64,000 nucleotides of DNA from Oscillospiraceae bacterium (GTDB lineage Bacteria > Bacillota > Clostridia > Oscillospirales > Acutalibacteraceae). Position 1 is the first letter of the stretch. Each line of letters starts with the position of its first letter. The notes under the pieces were generated by a model, which was not told the origin of the DNA, made no database searches, and was given only the letters and a program-made list of their open reading frames with translations. Both the position numbers and the translations under genes were made by a program. Location of the stretch: contig JAKVOA010000002.1 of assembly GCA_022483045.1 (NCBI GenBank), positions 1-64,000 of the forward strand. Direction: 5' to 3'. Shown here in pieces: positions 34,609 through 42,678 of this stretch.

Positions 34609-35169
34609 GTGAGAAAGATACCAACAAAATCAAATAATACCGGCGGCCGCGGCGGCAGACGTTCGGGTGCTGGACGCAAAAAATCTGCAGTATCCGAGAA
34701 AGCCGCGAACGGAAATCCGGGCGGCAGACCGCTTGAGGTGCTGGATATCCCGGAGATGGAAGGTGCCGACATGCCAGCACCGCATGACTTTCTTTCTGCC
34801 AAGCAGCATGACGGCTCGACGCTCGAAGCCGGTGAAATCTACCGGGAAACCTGGGAATGGCTCCAGAGAATCGGTGTCGCGCAGAAGGTTTCGCCGCAGC
34901 TCTTGGAACGCTACGCTATGTGCTCCGCAAGATGGATTCAGTGTGAAGAGATAACAACGAAGCTCGGATATCTTTCAAAGCATCCGACGACTGGCAAGCC
35001 GATCCCTTCTCCCTTCATTAACATCGGCATCAACTACATGAATCAGGCCAACCGCCTATGGGATGAAATCTTCCAGATTGTGAAGGAGAACTGCTCAACA
35101 GAATACGGCGGCCTCAATCCGCAGGATGACGTCATGGAACGGCTGCTCCGCGCCAGAAAGGGAATATAA
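34609..35169 (+). CDS. phage terminase small subunit, P27 family
   Basis: A 186-aa DNA-recognition subunit of the packaging motor. A Gly/Arg-rich basic N-terminus (GGRGGRRSGAGRKKSA) precedes a P27-type helical body (LEAGEIYRETWEWLQRIGVA, then RYAMCSARWIQCEEITTKLG). It starts with GTG 34609, 9 nt after a GGCG-poor site, and its stop is immediately followed by the methyltransferase ATG. It binds the cos or pac region; the large subunit is 3 kb downstream, separated by inserted cargo genes. Confidence 0.88.
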   Translation: MRKIPTKSNNTGGRGGRRSGAGRKKSAVSEKAANGNPGGRPLEVLDIPEMEGADMPAPHDFLSAKQHDGSTLEAGEIYRETWEWLQRIGVAQKVSPQLLERYAMCSARWIQCEEITTKLGYLSKHPTTGKPIPSPFINIGINYMNQANRLWDEIFQIVKENCSTEYGGLNPQDDVMERLLRARKGI

Positions 35170-36426
35170 ATGGATACAACCAAATTTGAGCAGGTACCGA
35201 TCGATAAACTGGTGCCCTATGCCCGGAATGCGAGGACGCATTCAAAAGAACAGATTGCGCAGCTGAGAGCCAGCCTTCGGGAGTTCGGTTTTGTCTCTCC
35301 CGCCGTCATCGACAGCAAATACAACATCTTGGTCGGCCACGGCAGAGTGCAGGCGGCACGTGAGGAAGGCTATACCACCGTTCCCTGTGTCTTTGCCGAA
35401 AACCTGACGGATGCTCAGAAACGGGCCTATATCCTCGCGGATAACCAGCTCGCGCTGAATGCCGGGTGGGATGAAGAAATGCTGTCGGTTGAATTATCTG
35501 ATTTACAGGATCAGTCCTTTGACCTTTCTCTTCTTGGCTTTGACAGCGACGAGCTCGAAAAGCTGATGAACGACGACTCCGGAAAAAACGTCGAGGACGA
35601 TGACTTCAATCTTTCCGCTGCACTTGAGAAAGCGTCATTTGTGGAACGCGGCGACATCTGGACAGTTGGAAAACATCACCTCATGTGTGGTGATGCTACT
35701 TCGGCGGATGACGTGAACACGCTCATGGGCAACAAGAGGGCCAACCTCATCGTAACCGACCCGCCTTACGGAGTTTCCTTCAAAACCTCGGATGGTCTCA
35801 CGATAGAAAACGACAGTCTGAAGGGCGGGGAATTCTATAACTTTCTGCTCTCCGCTTTCAAAAACATGGCTGACCATCTCGAAAAAGGCGGCGCGGCTTA
35901 TGTGTTCCATGCGGATACGGAAGGCCTGAACTTCCGAAAAGCCTTCATTGATGCAGGCTTTCACCTCGCGGGTGTCTGCATCTGGGTAAAGAACAGTCTC
36001 GTACTCGGCCGCTCCGACTATCAATGGCAGCACGAGCCGATTTTGTATGGCTTTCTGCAGAATGGAAAACACCCGTGGTACGCTGACCGGAAGCAGACGA
36101 CCATCTGGAATTACGACAAACCAAAACGAAACAAAGATCACCCGACTTCCAAACCGCTCGACCTCCTCGGCTATCCGATCCAGAATTCCAGCCAGGAGAA
36201 CGCTGTCATCCTCGATACTTTCGGCGGTTCTGGTTCAACGCTCATGGCCTGCGAAAAGCTGAATCGGATCTGCTACATGATGGAACTTGACCCGAAGTAT
36301 GCCTCTGTTATCCTTCGCCGGTATGTAGAGGATACGAATGATGCCGGGGATGTGCATGTAGAAAGAAATGGCGAGAAGATTCCCTATTCCAACCTCGTAA
36401 AAGACGTTGAAACCGAGGGTGTATAA
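35170..36426 (+). CDS. DNA methyltransferase fused to ParB/Srx-like N-terminal domain
   Basis: A 418-aa protein. Residues about 5-100 form a ParB-like nuclease fold (VPIDKLVPYARNARTHSKEQ, then VGHGRVQAAREEGYTTVPCV). Residues about 160-395 form a D12/N6-N4 DNA methyltransferase: catalytic TDPPYGVSF, FGGSGSTLMAC as the SAM-binding loop, and KPLDLLGYPI. It modifies element DNA, likely to evade host restriction. Start ATG two nt after the terS stop. Orphan MTases of this kind are typical clostridial phage cargo between the terminase subunits. Confidence 0.92.
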   Translation: MDTTKFEQVPIDKLVPYARNARTHSKEQIAQLRASLREFGFVSPAVIDSKYNILVGHGRVQAAREEGYTTVPCVFAENLTDAQKRAYILADNQLALNAGWDEEMLSVELSDLQDQSFDLSLLGFDSDELEKLMNDDSGKNVEDDDFNLSAALEKASFVERGDIWTVGKHHLMCGDATSADDVNTLMGNKRANLIVTDPPYGVSFKTSDGLTIENDSLKGGEFYNFLLSAFKNMADHLEKGGAAYVFHADTEGLNFRKAFIDAGFHLAGVCIWVKNSLVLGRSDYQWQHEPILYGFLQNGKHPWYADRKQTTIWNYDKPKRNKDHPTSKPLDLLGYPIQNSSQENAVILDTFGGSGSTLMACEKLNRICYMMELDPKYASVILRRYVEDTNDAGDVHVERNGEKIPYSNLVKDVETEGV

Positions 36427-36486
36427 CACACAAATTTCATCCCGGTAATTCGGCGATATTCTACAGCACAAAATGCCCCAAATTGC

Positions 36487-36516
36487 TTGATAAATAAGGC
36501 CTTCTGAGTGATAGAT
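36487..36516 (+). promoter_or_regulatory. TTGATA-N9-TTCWGAGTGATA box, copy 1
   Basis: TTGATA (36487-36492), then TTCTGAGTGATAGAT (36502-36516). The same two blocks with the same 15-nt offset recur at 37707 and 45453. It lies 32 bp before the start of the gene at 36548. As a promoter it gives a -35 TTGATA and a -10-like GATAGA at 17 nt. Confidence 0.55.
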
Positions 36517-36547
36517 GTACATACCAAAACGAAGGAGGCAAATACCA

Positions 36548-37258
36548 ATGAAAGTAGATTACAACGTAACAGGAAAAGACAGGAAGTCCTTAGTCAACGT
36601 CATTGCCACGCTTACAGGAAAAAAGGCAGAATACCTCGGAATGCCAACGGCATCCTACAAAGTCGGCTGCTTCACAGTCGACCGGAACGGAACACTGGAG
36701 TTTGACGACAGGGCTGACAGCAAAGGAACCGAGGACCTTATCAAAGAGCTTGACAAGCGCGGCTTCACTGCCAAAGTTGGGGAAACGTCCGGAGAAGAGT
36801 CTGAAACGGCGGATGGCGCCGAACAGGGCGAAAACATGGGCCTTACAATTTCGGTTCCACTGGCGGCGGTCTCAACCGGCAACCTGACAAACCTGCTCAA
36901 GGCGAAAGGTGCGCTTATCAAGAAGGCGCTTGGAATTGACGACATGCCGGTTGAAATCGGTGAGAATAAAGTTTCATTCCCATGGTTTCCGGAAATGCCG
37001 GGATCGGATGCATCCAAAGCATACGCCCATTTCATTGCCGCTCTCTGCAAACTCTCGAAAGACCAGAAACGGGTAAGCAGTACCGAACACCCGGCCGACA
37101 ACGAGAAATACGCATTCCGCTGCTTCCTTCTGCGGCTCGGATTCATAGGACCAGAATACAAGCAGGAGAGAAAGATTCTGCTGAAGAACCTGACAGGAAA
37201 TTCGAGTTTCAGGAACGGGGCGAAAAAAGAGGCCACTGACGATGAAATTTCCGAATAA
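36548..37258 (+). CDS. unknown phage cargo protein
   Basis: A 236-aa protein. ATG 36548 has AAGGAGGCAAATACC upstream, which decides against the ATG 33 bp earlier. The N-terminal third (MKVDYNVTGKDRKSLVNVIA, then YKVGCFTVDRNGTLEFDD) recalls the 'virulence-associated protein' type found in clostridial phages. The C-terminal half (FPWFPEMPGSDASKAYAHFI, then LCKLSKDQKRVSSTEHPADN) is mixed alpha/beta. The function is unknown. Its stop overlaps the DUF4314 frame by 17 bp. It is preceded by the repeated TTGATA box. Confidence 0.72.
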   Translation: MKVDYNVTGKDRKSLVNVIATLTGKKAEYLGMPTASYKVGCFTVDRNGTLEFDDRADSKGTEDLIKELDKRGFTAKVGETSGEESETADGAEQGENMGLTISVPLAAVSTGNLTNLLKAKGALIKKALGIDDMPVEIGENKVSFPWFPEMPGSDASKAYAHFIAALCKLSKDQKRVSSTEHPADNEKYAFRCFLLRLGFIGPEYKQERKILLKNLTGNSSFRNGAKKEATDDEISE

Positions 37259-37475
37259 AGAAACGGCTGAAAAGGTGAAGCGGCAGTTTCCAGTGGGATG
37301 ACGCGTGGAACTCCTTCGGATGGACGATGCTCAGGCACCGCCCATCGGCATCAGAGGAATAGTCACTGGAGTCGACGACACCGGCTCCCTTCTCATAAAC
37401 TGGGATAATGGCTCCAGCCTCAATGTAATTTACGGCATCGACATCGTGCGGAAGGTGGTGGATTCCGATGACTGA
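37242..37475 (+). pseudogene. DUF4314 gene with an in-frame TGA
   Basis: The frame reads MKFPNKETAEKVKRQFPVG, then TGA (37299-37301), then RVELLRMDDAQAPPIGIRGI and on to DDTGSLLINWDNGSSLNVIY, ending IVRKVVDSDD. Intact DUF4314 proteins have Thr at the stop position (VGTRVELLRMDD). Sense continues after the stop for 57 codons without further damage, so the loss is recent or the stop is read through. A GTG at 37305 could start a shorter protein but lacks a ribosome binding site. The Pro-Pro-x-Gly core of this SH3-like phage protein is intact. Confidence 0.75.
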
Positions 37476-37644
37476 GAAAATTAAGGAACAGATTCTCGCG
37501 ATTCAGAACACCGGCCTTACAAATATGTTCGACGTAAACGCCGTCCAGCGCCTTGCCTACAAACGTGATTTCTATGAGCTGGTGTTTTTCCTTGAGGAAC
37601 ACCGCAAGGAATATGTGCATTTCATTCTCACAAGCGAAGCGTAA
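37468..37644 (+). CDS. DUF5049 small phage protein
   Basis: A 58-aa protein MTEKIKEQILAIQNTGLTNM, then FDVNAVQRLAYKRDFYELVF, then FLEEHRKEYVHFILTSEA. This is the DUF5049 pattern, which usually follows DUF4314 in clostridial phages. It overlaps the DUF4314 frame by 8 bp (ATGACTGA). An all-helical small protein; function unknown. It ends about 60 bp before the second TTGATA-type box. Confidence 0.85.
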   Translation: MTEKIKEQILAIQNTGLTNMFDVNAVQRLAYKRDFYELVFFLEEHRKEYVHFILTSEA

Positions 37645-37706
37645 ACTACACAATTTTACCGTTCCTAAAAGGCTTGACTTCTCGCATAGAATTCTCCGGA
37701 ATCCAC

Positions 37707-37736
37707 TTGCTATTCGTTCCCTTCAGAGTGATATAT
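37707..37736 (+). promoter_or_regulatory. TTGATA-N9-TTCWGAGTGATA box, copy 2
   Basis: TTGCTA (37707-37712) then TTCAGAGTGATATAT (37722-37736) keep the exact 15-nt offset of the other copies; here the -10-like block is GATATA/TATATG. It lies 50 bp before the start of the gene at 37786. Confidence 0.5.
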
Positions 37737-37785
37737 GTATATGCAAAAAGGAAAACACATCTGAATAAAACGGAGGGAAAAGACC

Positions 37786-38013
37786 ATGTGGAGCAAAGGA
37801 AGCCTAAAAATCGGAAATCACATCATTCACTACTGGGTCAAGCACTACGAGCAGGGCAGCCAGTACGGAATTGAAAACGAAGGCAGAATCTCGAAGCTCA
37901 TGCTGAAAGAAAACGGTGCGGTCATTGCCAACTACGACCGGGGCTGGGATATGGAACCGGAAACGGAAGCCGCGCAGCTTGCCTATGCGATTTTGGTAAA
38001 GAAATATAACTGA
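37786..38013 (+). CDS. small conserved phage protein (DUF7678-like)
   Basis: A 75-aa protein (MWSKGSLKIGNHIIHYWVKH, then GSQYGIENEGRISKLMLKEN and NYDRGWDMEPETEAAQLAYA) with a beta-rich core that recalls small clostridial phage proteins of unknown function. ATG 37786 has CGGAGGGAAAAGACC upstream. It lies immediately upstream of the large terminase region, under the second TTGATA-type box. No catalytic motif. Confidence 0.7.
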   Translation: MWSKGSLKIGNHIIHYWVKHYEQGSQYGIENEGRISKLMLKENGAVIANYDRGWDMEPETEAAQLAYAILVKKYN

Positions 38014-38086
38014 ACATGAATAGAAATATTCCGAAAGAAGAAGCCGTACGGCTCTTTCTCTCGTACCAACATAGATTTGTGAGGAT

Positions 38087-38122
38087 CGCCAGTCGAATAT
38101 ATCGACAGGCGGCCTTTTATTT
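38087..38122 (+). terminator. hairpin upstream of the large terminase
   Basis: CGCC-A-GTCGA-ATATA-TCGAC-A-GGCG forms two stacked stems (4 and 5 bp) with one A-A mismatch, followed by GCCTTTTATTTT. It sits 24 nt before the GTG of the terminase large subunit and may limit read-through from the upstream cargo genes. Confidence 0.65.
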
Positions 38123-38145
38123 TGCCTTGAAAGGAGGATACCGCC

Positions 38146-39753
38146 GTGGCAATGAGAAAACTGAAACATTACAAGCCAACCCGCTTCATGGCAGAAGGTT
38201 CCGCCTACAACAAGGTTATGGCGGACTACGCCGTGACGTTCATCGAGCAGCTCTGCCATACCAAGGGCACATGGGCAGGAAAGCCTTTCGAGCTCATTGA
38301 CTGGCAGGAGCAGATTATTCGTGACCTCTTCGGCATTCTGAAGCCGAACGGTTACCGGCAGTTTAACACGGCCTATATCGAAATCCCGAAGAAGATGGGA
38401 AAGTCTGAGCTTGCCGCTGCGGTCGCGCTGCTCCTCTGCTGCGGCGACGGAGAGGAACGCGCTGAGGTCTACGGCTGTGCCGCTGACCGCCAGCAGGCAG
38501 CCATCGTGTTCGACGTCGCCGCCGACATGGTCCGAATGTGTCCGGCGCTCGACCGGCGCATCAAAATTCTTGCTTCTCAAAAGCGGATTATCTACCAACC
38601 TACGAACAGTTTCTATCAGGTGCTCTCCGCCGAAGCATATTCAAAGCACGGTTTCAACGTCCACGGCGTCGTCTTCGATGAACTGCACACACAGCCGAAT
38701 CGGAAGCTCTTCGATGTCATGACAAAAGGTTCCGGCGACGCCAGAATGCAGCCTTTATATTTTCTCATCACGACAGCCGGTAATGACACAAACACGATCT
38801 GCTACGAGGTCCATCAGAAGGCGCAGGATATCCTTGACGGCAGGAAGGTTGACCCGACCTTCTACCCGGTCATCTACGGTGCCGCTGAAACGGACGACTG
38901 GACAGACCCGAAGATCTGGAAGAAAGCAAATCCGTCGCTCGGCATTACAGTCGGCATCGATAAAGTCGAAGCAGCCTGTGAATCGGCGAAGCAAAATCCC
39001 AGCGAGGAGAACTCCTTCCGGCAGCTCCGCTTAAATCAATGGGTTAAGCAGGCCGTCCGCTGGATGCCGATGGATAAATGGGACACCTGTGCGTTCCCTG
39101 TAAACGAAGAGGAACTGGAAAACCGCGTCTGCTACGGCGGTCTCGACCTCTCCTCCACGACCGACATCACGGCATTTGTTCTGGTTTTCCCACCAAAGGA
39201 CGAGGAGGATAAGTACATCGTTCTCCCGTACTTCTGGGTACCGGAAGAAACGCTCGACCTCCGTGTTCGACGCGACCACGTGCCCTATGACGTCTGGAAG
39301 AAGCAAGGGTATCTCGAAACTACGGAAGGAAATGTGATACACTACGGCTATATTGAAAAGTTCATCGAGCGTCTGGGTGAGTGCTTCAATATCCGGGAGA
39401 TCGCCTTCGACCGGTGGGGAGCTGTGCAAATGGTGCAGAACCTCGAAGGCATGGGTTTCACGGTCGTTCCGTTCGGACAGGGCTTTAAGGATATGTCGCC
39501 GCCCACGAAGGAACTCATGAAGCTCACGCTGGAAAAACGCATCGCACACGGCGGTCATCCGGTGCTCCGCTGGATGATGGACAACATCTTCATCCGCACC
39601 GACCCTGCAGGAAATATCAAAGCGGACAAGGAAAAAAGTACGGAAAAAATCGACGGCGCGATTGCAATGATCATGGCGCTTGACCGTGCCATCCGCTGCG
39701 GCAACGACAACGGCGCTTCTGTTTATGATGACAGAGGCATTTTATTTCTGTAA
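38146..39753 (+). CDS. phage terminase large subunit
   Basis: A 535-aa packaging ATPase-nuclease. N-terminal ATPase: adenine-binding WQEQIIRDLFG, Walker A IEIPKKMGKSELAA (about 82-95), Walker B HGVVFDELHTQ (about 180-190). The C-terminal RNase-H-like nuclease shows GGLDLSSTTDIT (about 332-343) and KIDGAIAMIMALDRAI at the end. GTG 38146 has AAGGAGG 9 nt upstream. It pumps DNA into the capsid made by the genes downstream; the small subunit is 3 kb upstream. Confidence 0.93.
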   Translation: MAMRKLKHYKPTRFMAEGSAYNKVMADYAVTFIEQLCHTKGTWAGKPFELIDWQEQIIRDLFGILKPNGYRQFNTAYIEIPKKMGKSELAAAVALLLCCGDGEERAEVYGCAADRQQAAIVFDVAADMVRMCPALDRRIKILASQKRIIYQPTNSFYQVLSAEAYSKHGFNVHGVVFDELHTQPNRKLFDVMTKGSGDARMQPLYFLITTAGNDTNTICYEVHQKAQDILDGRKVDPTFYPVIYGAAETDDWTDPKIWKKANPSLGITVGIDKVEAACESAKQNPSEENSFRQLRLNQWVKQAVRWMPMDKWDTCAFPVNEEELENRVCYGGLDLSSTTDITAFVLVFPPKDEEDKYIVLPYFWVPEETLDLRVRRDHVPYDVWKKQGYLETTEGNVIHYGYIEKFIERLGECFNIREIAFDRWGAVQMVQNLEGMGFTVVPFGQGFKDMSPPTKELMKLTLEKRIAHGGHPVLRWMMDNIFIRTDPAGNIKADKEKSTEKIDGAIAMIMALDRAIRCGNDNGASVYDDRGILFL

Positions 39754-39836
39754 ATAATATTTTCATTTTTGCTTGCTGTTAGCTTGCATATTGCAGCCAA
39801 CTTGTGTTATGCTATCCGTGAAAGGATGGGATTTGT

Positions 39837-40142
39837 ATGGCACGAACTTCTAATGTTTTCGCCCGTGTAGAGCCAGAAATCAAAAAGCAAGCCGAAGAAG
39901 TACTCAATCAGCTCGGCATTCCGATGTCCAATGCTGTAGGAATGTTTTTAAGACAAGTCGTACTGCAGCGCGGTATTCCATTTGAAATAAAGCTGCCCGC
40001 GAATGCTCCGATTGCCTTTGGTGCCCTTACCAAAAAACAATTTGATACTGAAATGAACAAAGGTATGGACGATATAAAGGCAGGCAAGGTTTATTCGTCA
40101 GATACCGTTGAAAAAGAGATGAAGCGGGACTTTGGAGTATGA
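39837..40142 (+). CDS. RelB/DinJ-type antitoxin
   Basis: A 101-aa ribbon-helix-helix antitoxin: MARTSNVFARVEPEIKKQAE, then LNQLGIPMSNAVGMFLRQVV (DinJ-type RHH), then a toxin-binding tail (YSSDTVEKEMKRDFGV). It neutralises its partner mRNA-cleaving toxin and represses the operon. Its stop overlaps the toxin start by 4 bp. The toxin frame is broken, so the antitoxin may be an orphan. The pair is inserted between terminase and portal, where it does not belong in a standard phage. Confidence 0.88.
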   Translation: MARTSNVFARVEPEIKKQAEEVLNQLGIPMSNAVGMFLRQVVLQRGIPFEIKLPANAPIAFGALTKKQFDTEMNKGMDDIKAGKVYSSDTVEKEMKRDFGV

Positions 40143-40465
40143 GCTGGGAAGTTGCATATTCCGAAAAAGCGCGCCAGGATTTAAGAAGCATTTATGAATA
40201 TATGGCAGACGGGCTCTGTGTTCCGGATACAGCGGTAAAGCAGGCAGGACGGATTTTGCAGCATATAAAGAGTTTGAGTAAAATGCCTCTGCGTTACCGA
40301 TTATACGAGGATGAACCTTGGCACAATGGGGCTGCGTTTCTTTCCCGTAGACAATTATCTGGTTTTCTATCTGCCAAAAGAAACGGATAAAATGGTATAT
40401 ATTGTCCGCATCATGTATGGCGGACGGGATATCAGAAAGCAGCTCCGTGAAACAATAAAATATTA
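40139..40465 (+). pseudogene. RelE/ParE-type toxin, frameshifted
   Basis: The first frame (40139-40390) gives SWEVAYSEKARQDLRSIYEY, then HIKSLSKMPLRYRLYEDEPW, and then loses family sense (NGAAFLSRR). From about 40325 the next frame continues the family end: GLRFFPVDNYLVFYLPKETD, then VYIVRIMYGGRDIRKQLRET and stop at 40465. One indel near 40325-40330 therefore splits a complete ParE/RelE toxin of about 108 residues. The C-terminal catalytic part is lost from the translated product. The toxin is likely dead, or the assembly has an error. Confidence 0.85.
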
Positions 40466-40471
40466 ATTGCT

Positions 40472-40506
40472 GAAAGCATCTATCGAAAGGTAGGTGCTTT
40501 CTTTAT
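40472..40506 (+). terminator. intrinsic terminator after the toxin-antitoxin module
   Basis: GAAAGCA-TCTA-TCGAAAGG-TAGG-TGCTTTC forms a stem of 7 plus 3-4 bp followed by TTTAT. It isolates the toxin-antitoxin module from the portal gene. Confidence 0.65.
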
Positions 40507-40535
40507 GCCATTTTTCAGAAAGCCTGGTGATTCAT

Positions 40536-41840
40536 ATGAGCATCTTCAGAAGCCTTTTCCGGTCACGGGATAAGCCAGGACACCGTCCTAAGGACTCAAC
40601 GAACGGCAGCGGCTACCGTTACTACTTCGGAAGTTCATCGTCCGGCAAAGCCGTGACAGAACGCTCCGCCATGCAAATCTCGGCGGTCTACGCATGTGTC
40701 CGCGTCCTTTCGGAAGCCATTGCGAGCCTGCCACTGCACCTTTACCGCTATACAGACAAAAACAGCAAGGAAAAGGCTGTCGACCACCCGCTCTATCCGC
40801 TGCTTCATGACGAACCAAATTCAGAGATGACTTCGTTCATCTTCCGGGAAACGCTCATGACGCACCTTTTACTTTGGGGCAACGCTTACGCACAGATCAT
40901 ACGGAACGGCCGCGGCGAGGTCACGGCACTTTATCCTCTCATGGCAAACCGGATGCGTGTCGACCGGGACGAAAACGGCCACCTTTACTATGAATACCAG
41001 ATGAGCACGTCAGACGCTCCGACGATGAAGGCCGGGACGGTCAGGCTCACGCCTTCCGACGTGCTGCACATTCCGGGACTTGGCTTTGACGGTCTGGTCG
41101 GCTATTCGCCGATCGCGATGGCGAAGAATTCCATCGGCATGGCAATGGCGACAGAAGAATATGGAGCTACATTTTTTAAGAACGGTGCAAATCCATCCGG
41201 CATTCTGTCAATGCCGGGCGTCGTGAAAGACCCGGAGAAAATAAGGAACTCATGGGAGGCCGGATTCGGCGGGAGTTCCAATTCCAACAAGGTCGCCATT
41301 TTGGAAGAAGGCATGACCTATACGCCGATTTCCATCAGTCCGGAGCAGGCGCAGTTCCTTGAAACGCGCAAGTTCCAGTTAGACGAAATTGCGAGGATTT
41401 TCCGCATCCCGCCGCACATGATCGGCGATTTGGAACATGCAACCTTCTCGAACATTGAGCAGCAAAGCTTGGAATTTGTCACTTATACGCTGGAGCCGTG
41501 GCTCGTACGCTGGGAACAGTCCATGCAGCGCTCGCTCCTTTCTCCGGAGGAAAAGAAAAGCTACTTCATCCGCTTTAATGTAGACGGGCTCCTGCGGGGA
41601 GACTACCAGAGCCGCATGAACGGTTATTCGACCGGCATTCAGAACGGAATTTTTTCCGTGAATGATGTGCGGGAACTTGAGAACATGGATCTCCTTTCCG
41701 ACGAGGAAGGCGGCAATATCCACGTCCTGAACGGAAACGTGGTAAAGCTCGCGGATGCCGGATCAGCATACAATCAGAATTCAAACAAGGGGGATACCAA
41801 TGGAAAAGGCAAACAAGTTCTGGAGATGGGCAAGAAATAA
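40536..41840 (+). CDS. phage portal protein, HK97 gp3-like
   Basis: A 434-aa portal ring subunit. ATG 40536 (MSIFRSLFRSRDKPG) is preferred over the longer frame because GGTG lies about 8 nt upstream and homologues begin this way. Typical portal stretches are AVYACVRVLSEAIASLPLHL (about 50-70), VLHIPGLGFDGLVGYSPIAM and the wing/clip residues FRIPPHMIGDLEHATFSNIE. It forms the dodecameric channel through which the terminase packages DNA and to which the connectors attach. It overlaps the start of the protease gene. Confidence 0.93.
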   Translation: MSIFRSLFRSRDKPGHRPKDSTNGSGYRYYFGSSSSGKAVTERSAMQISAVYACVRVLSEAIASLPLHLYRYTDKNSKEKAVDHPLYPLLHDEPNSEMTSFIFRETLMTHLLLWGNAYAQIIRNGRGEVTALYPLMANRMRVDRDENGHLYYEYQMSTSDAPTMKAGTVRLTPSDVLHIPGLGFDGLVGYSPIAMAKNSIGMAMATEEYGATFFKNGANPSGILSMPGVVKDPEKIRNSWEAGFGGSSNSNKVAILEEGMTYTPISISPEQAQFLETRKFQLDEIARIFRIPPHMIGDLEHATFSNIEQQSLEFVTYTLEPWLVRWEQSMQRSLLSPEEKKSYFIRFNVDGLLRGDYQSRMNGYSTGIQNGIFSVNDVRELENMDLLSDEEGGNIHVLNGNVVKLADAGSAYNQNSNKGDTNGKGKQVLEMGKK

Positions 41841-42663
41841 GCTGCCCGATCCAGCAAATCCCGGACAGGAAACGGAAGAACGGACGCTGTTCCTTGACGG
41901 TACAATCGCGGAAGAGAGCTGGTTTAACGACGACGTCACTCCGGCTCTTTTTAGATCGGAATTGGAAAGCAGCTCCGGTAACATCACTATATGGCTGAAC
42001 TCTCCGGGCGGCGACTGTTTTGCGGCAGCACAGATTTACAACATGCTCCGCGACTACAAGGGCAAGGTCACAATTAAGATTGACGGTCTTGCGGCTTCCG
42101 CGGCAAGCGTCATTGCGATGGCTGGCGACAAAGTTCTGATGTCTCCGGTCTCGATGCTCATGATCCACAATCCGAGCACAGTCGCTATGGGCAGCACTGA
42201 CGAAATGCAGAAGGCAATCGAAATGCTGGACGAGGTGAAAAACTCCATCGTCAACGCTTACCAGACAAAGACCGGCCTTTCGAGGAATAAGCTTAGTAAG
42301 CTCATGGACGAAGAGACCTGGATGAATGCCGGGAAAGCGGTCGAACTGCATTTTGCGGACGGTGTGATTGAGAGGAGCTCCCTCTATGGTAGAAAACCGG
42401 AAACAGAGCCTGACGAAACACCTGCTGAGGATGAACCGGACGAAAGAACCACATCAGAAAAGGAATCCGATGAGGTTGAGCCGAAATCCATGCTCTTCTC
42501 CCGTTACAGAGCTGCGGCAGCCATGAACAAGAAGCTCTGCGACTACTGCAGGGAACATTCCGAAAAACCGCCTGATAACGAAAAGCAGGCAAAAGTTTAC
42601 AACACAGGCAGATCGGTCGAAGACCTCGAAAAGCGTCTCGACCTCATGAAACAGTTCATTTAA
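41800..42663 (+). CDS. head maturation protease, ClpP-like
   Basis: A 287-aa serine protease that trims the capsid scaffold. ATG 41800 (MEKANKFWRWARNK) has AAGGGGG upstream and overlaps the portal end by 41 bp. ClpP-fold motifs: INSPGGDCFAA-like (LNSPGGDCFAAAQIYN), the nucleophile Ser in DGLAASAASVIAMAGD (about 105) and the His in SMLMIHNPSTVAMG. The C-terminal about 90 residues form an acidic low-complexity scaffold-like tail (EPDETPAEDEPDERTTSEKE). It precedes the capsid gene, as is standard in HK97-type morphogenesis. Confidence 0.93.
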   Translation: MEKANKFWRWARNKLPDPANPGQETEERTLFLDGTIAEESWFNDDVTPALFRSELESSSGNITIWLNSPGGDCFAAAQIYNMLRDYKGKVTIKIDGLAASAASVIAMAGDKVLMSPVSMLMIHNPSTVAMGSTDEMQKAIEMLDEVKNSIVNAYQTKTGLSRNKLSKLMDEETWMNAGKAVELHFADGVIERSSLYGRKPETEPDETPAEDEPDERTTSEKESDEVEPKSMLFSRYRAAAAMNKKLCDYCREHSEKPPDNEKQAKVYNTGRSVEDLEKRLDLMKQFI

Positions 42664-42678
42664 TAGGAGGACAACATC

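Noticed and set aside
37242..37475. UGA recoding as a sense codon across the window
   Set aside because: TGA ends many intact genes here (polymerase neighbours, helicases, recombinases), so there is no general reassignment. Only the DUF4314 frame has an internal TGA.
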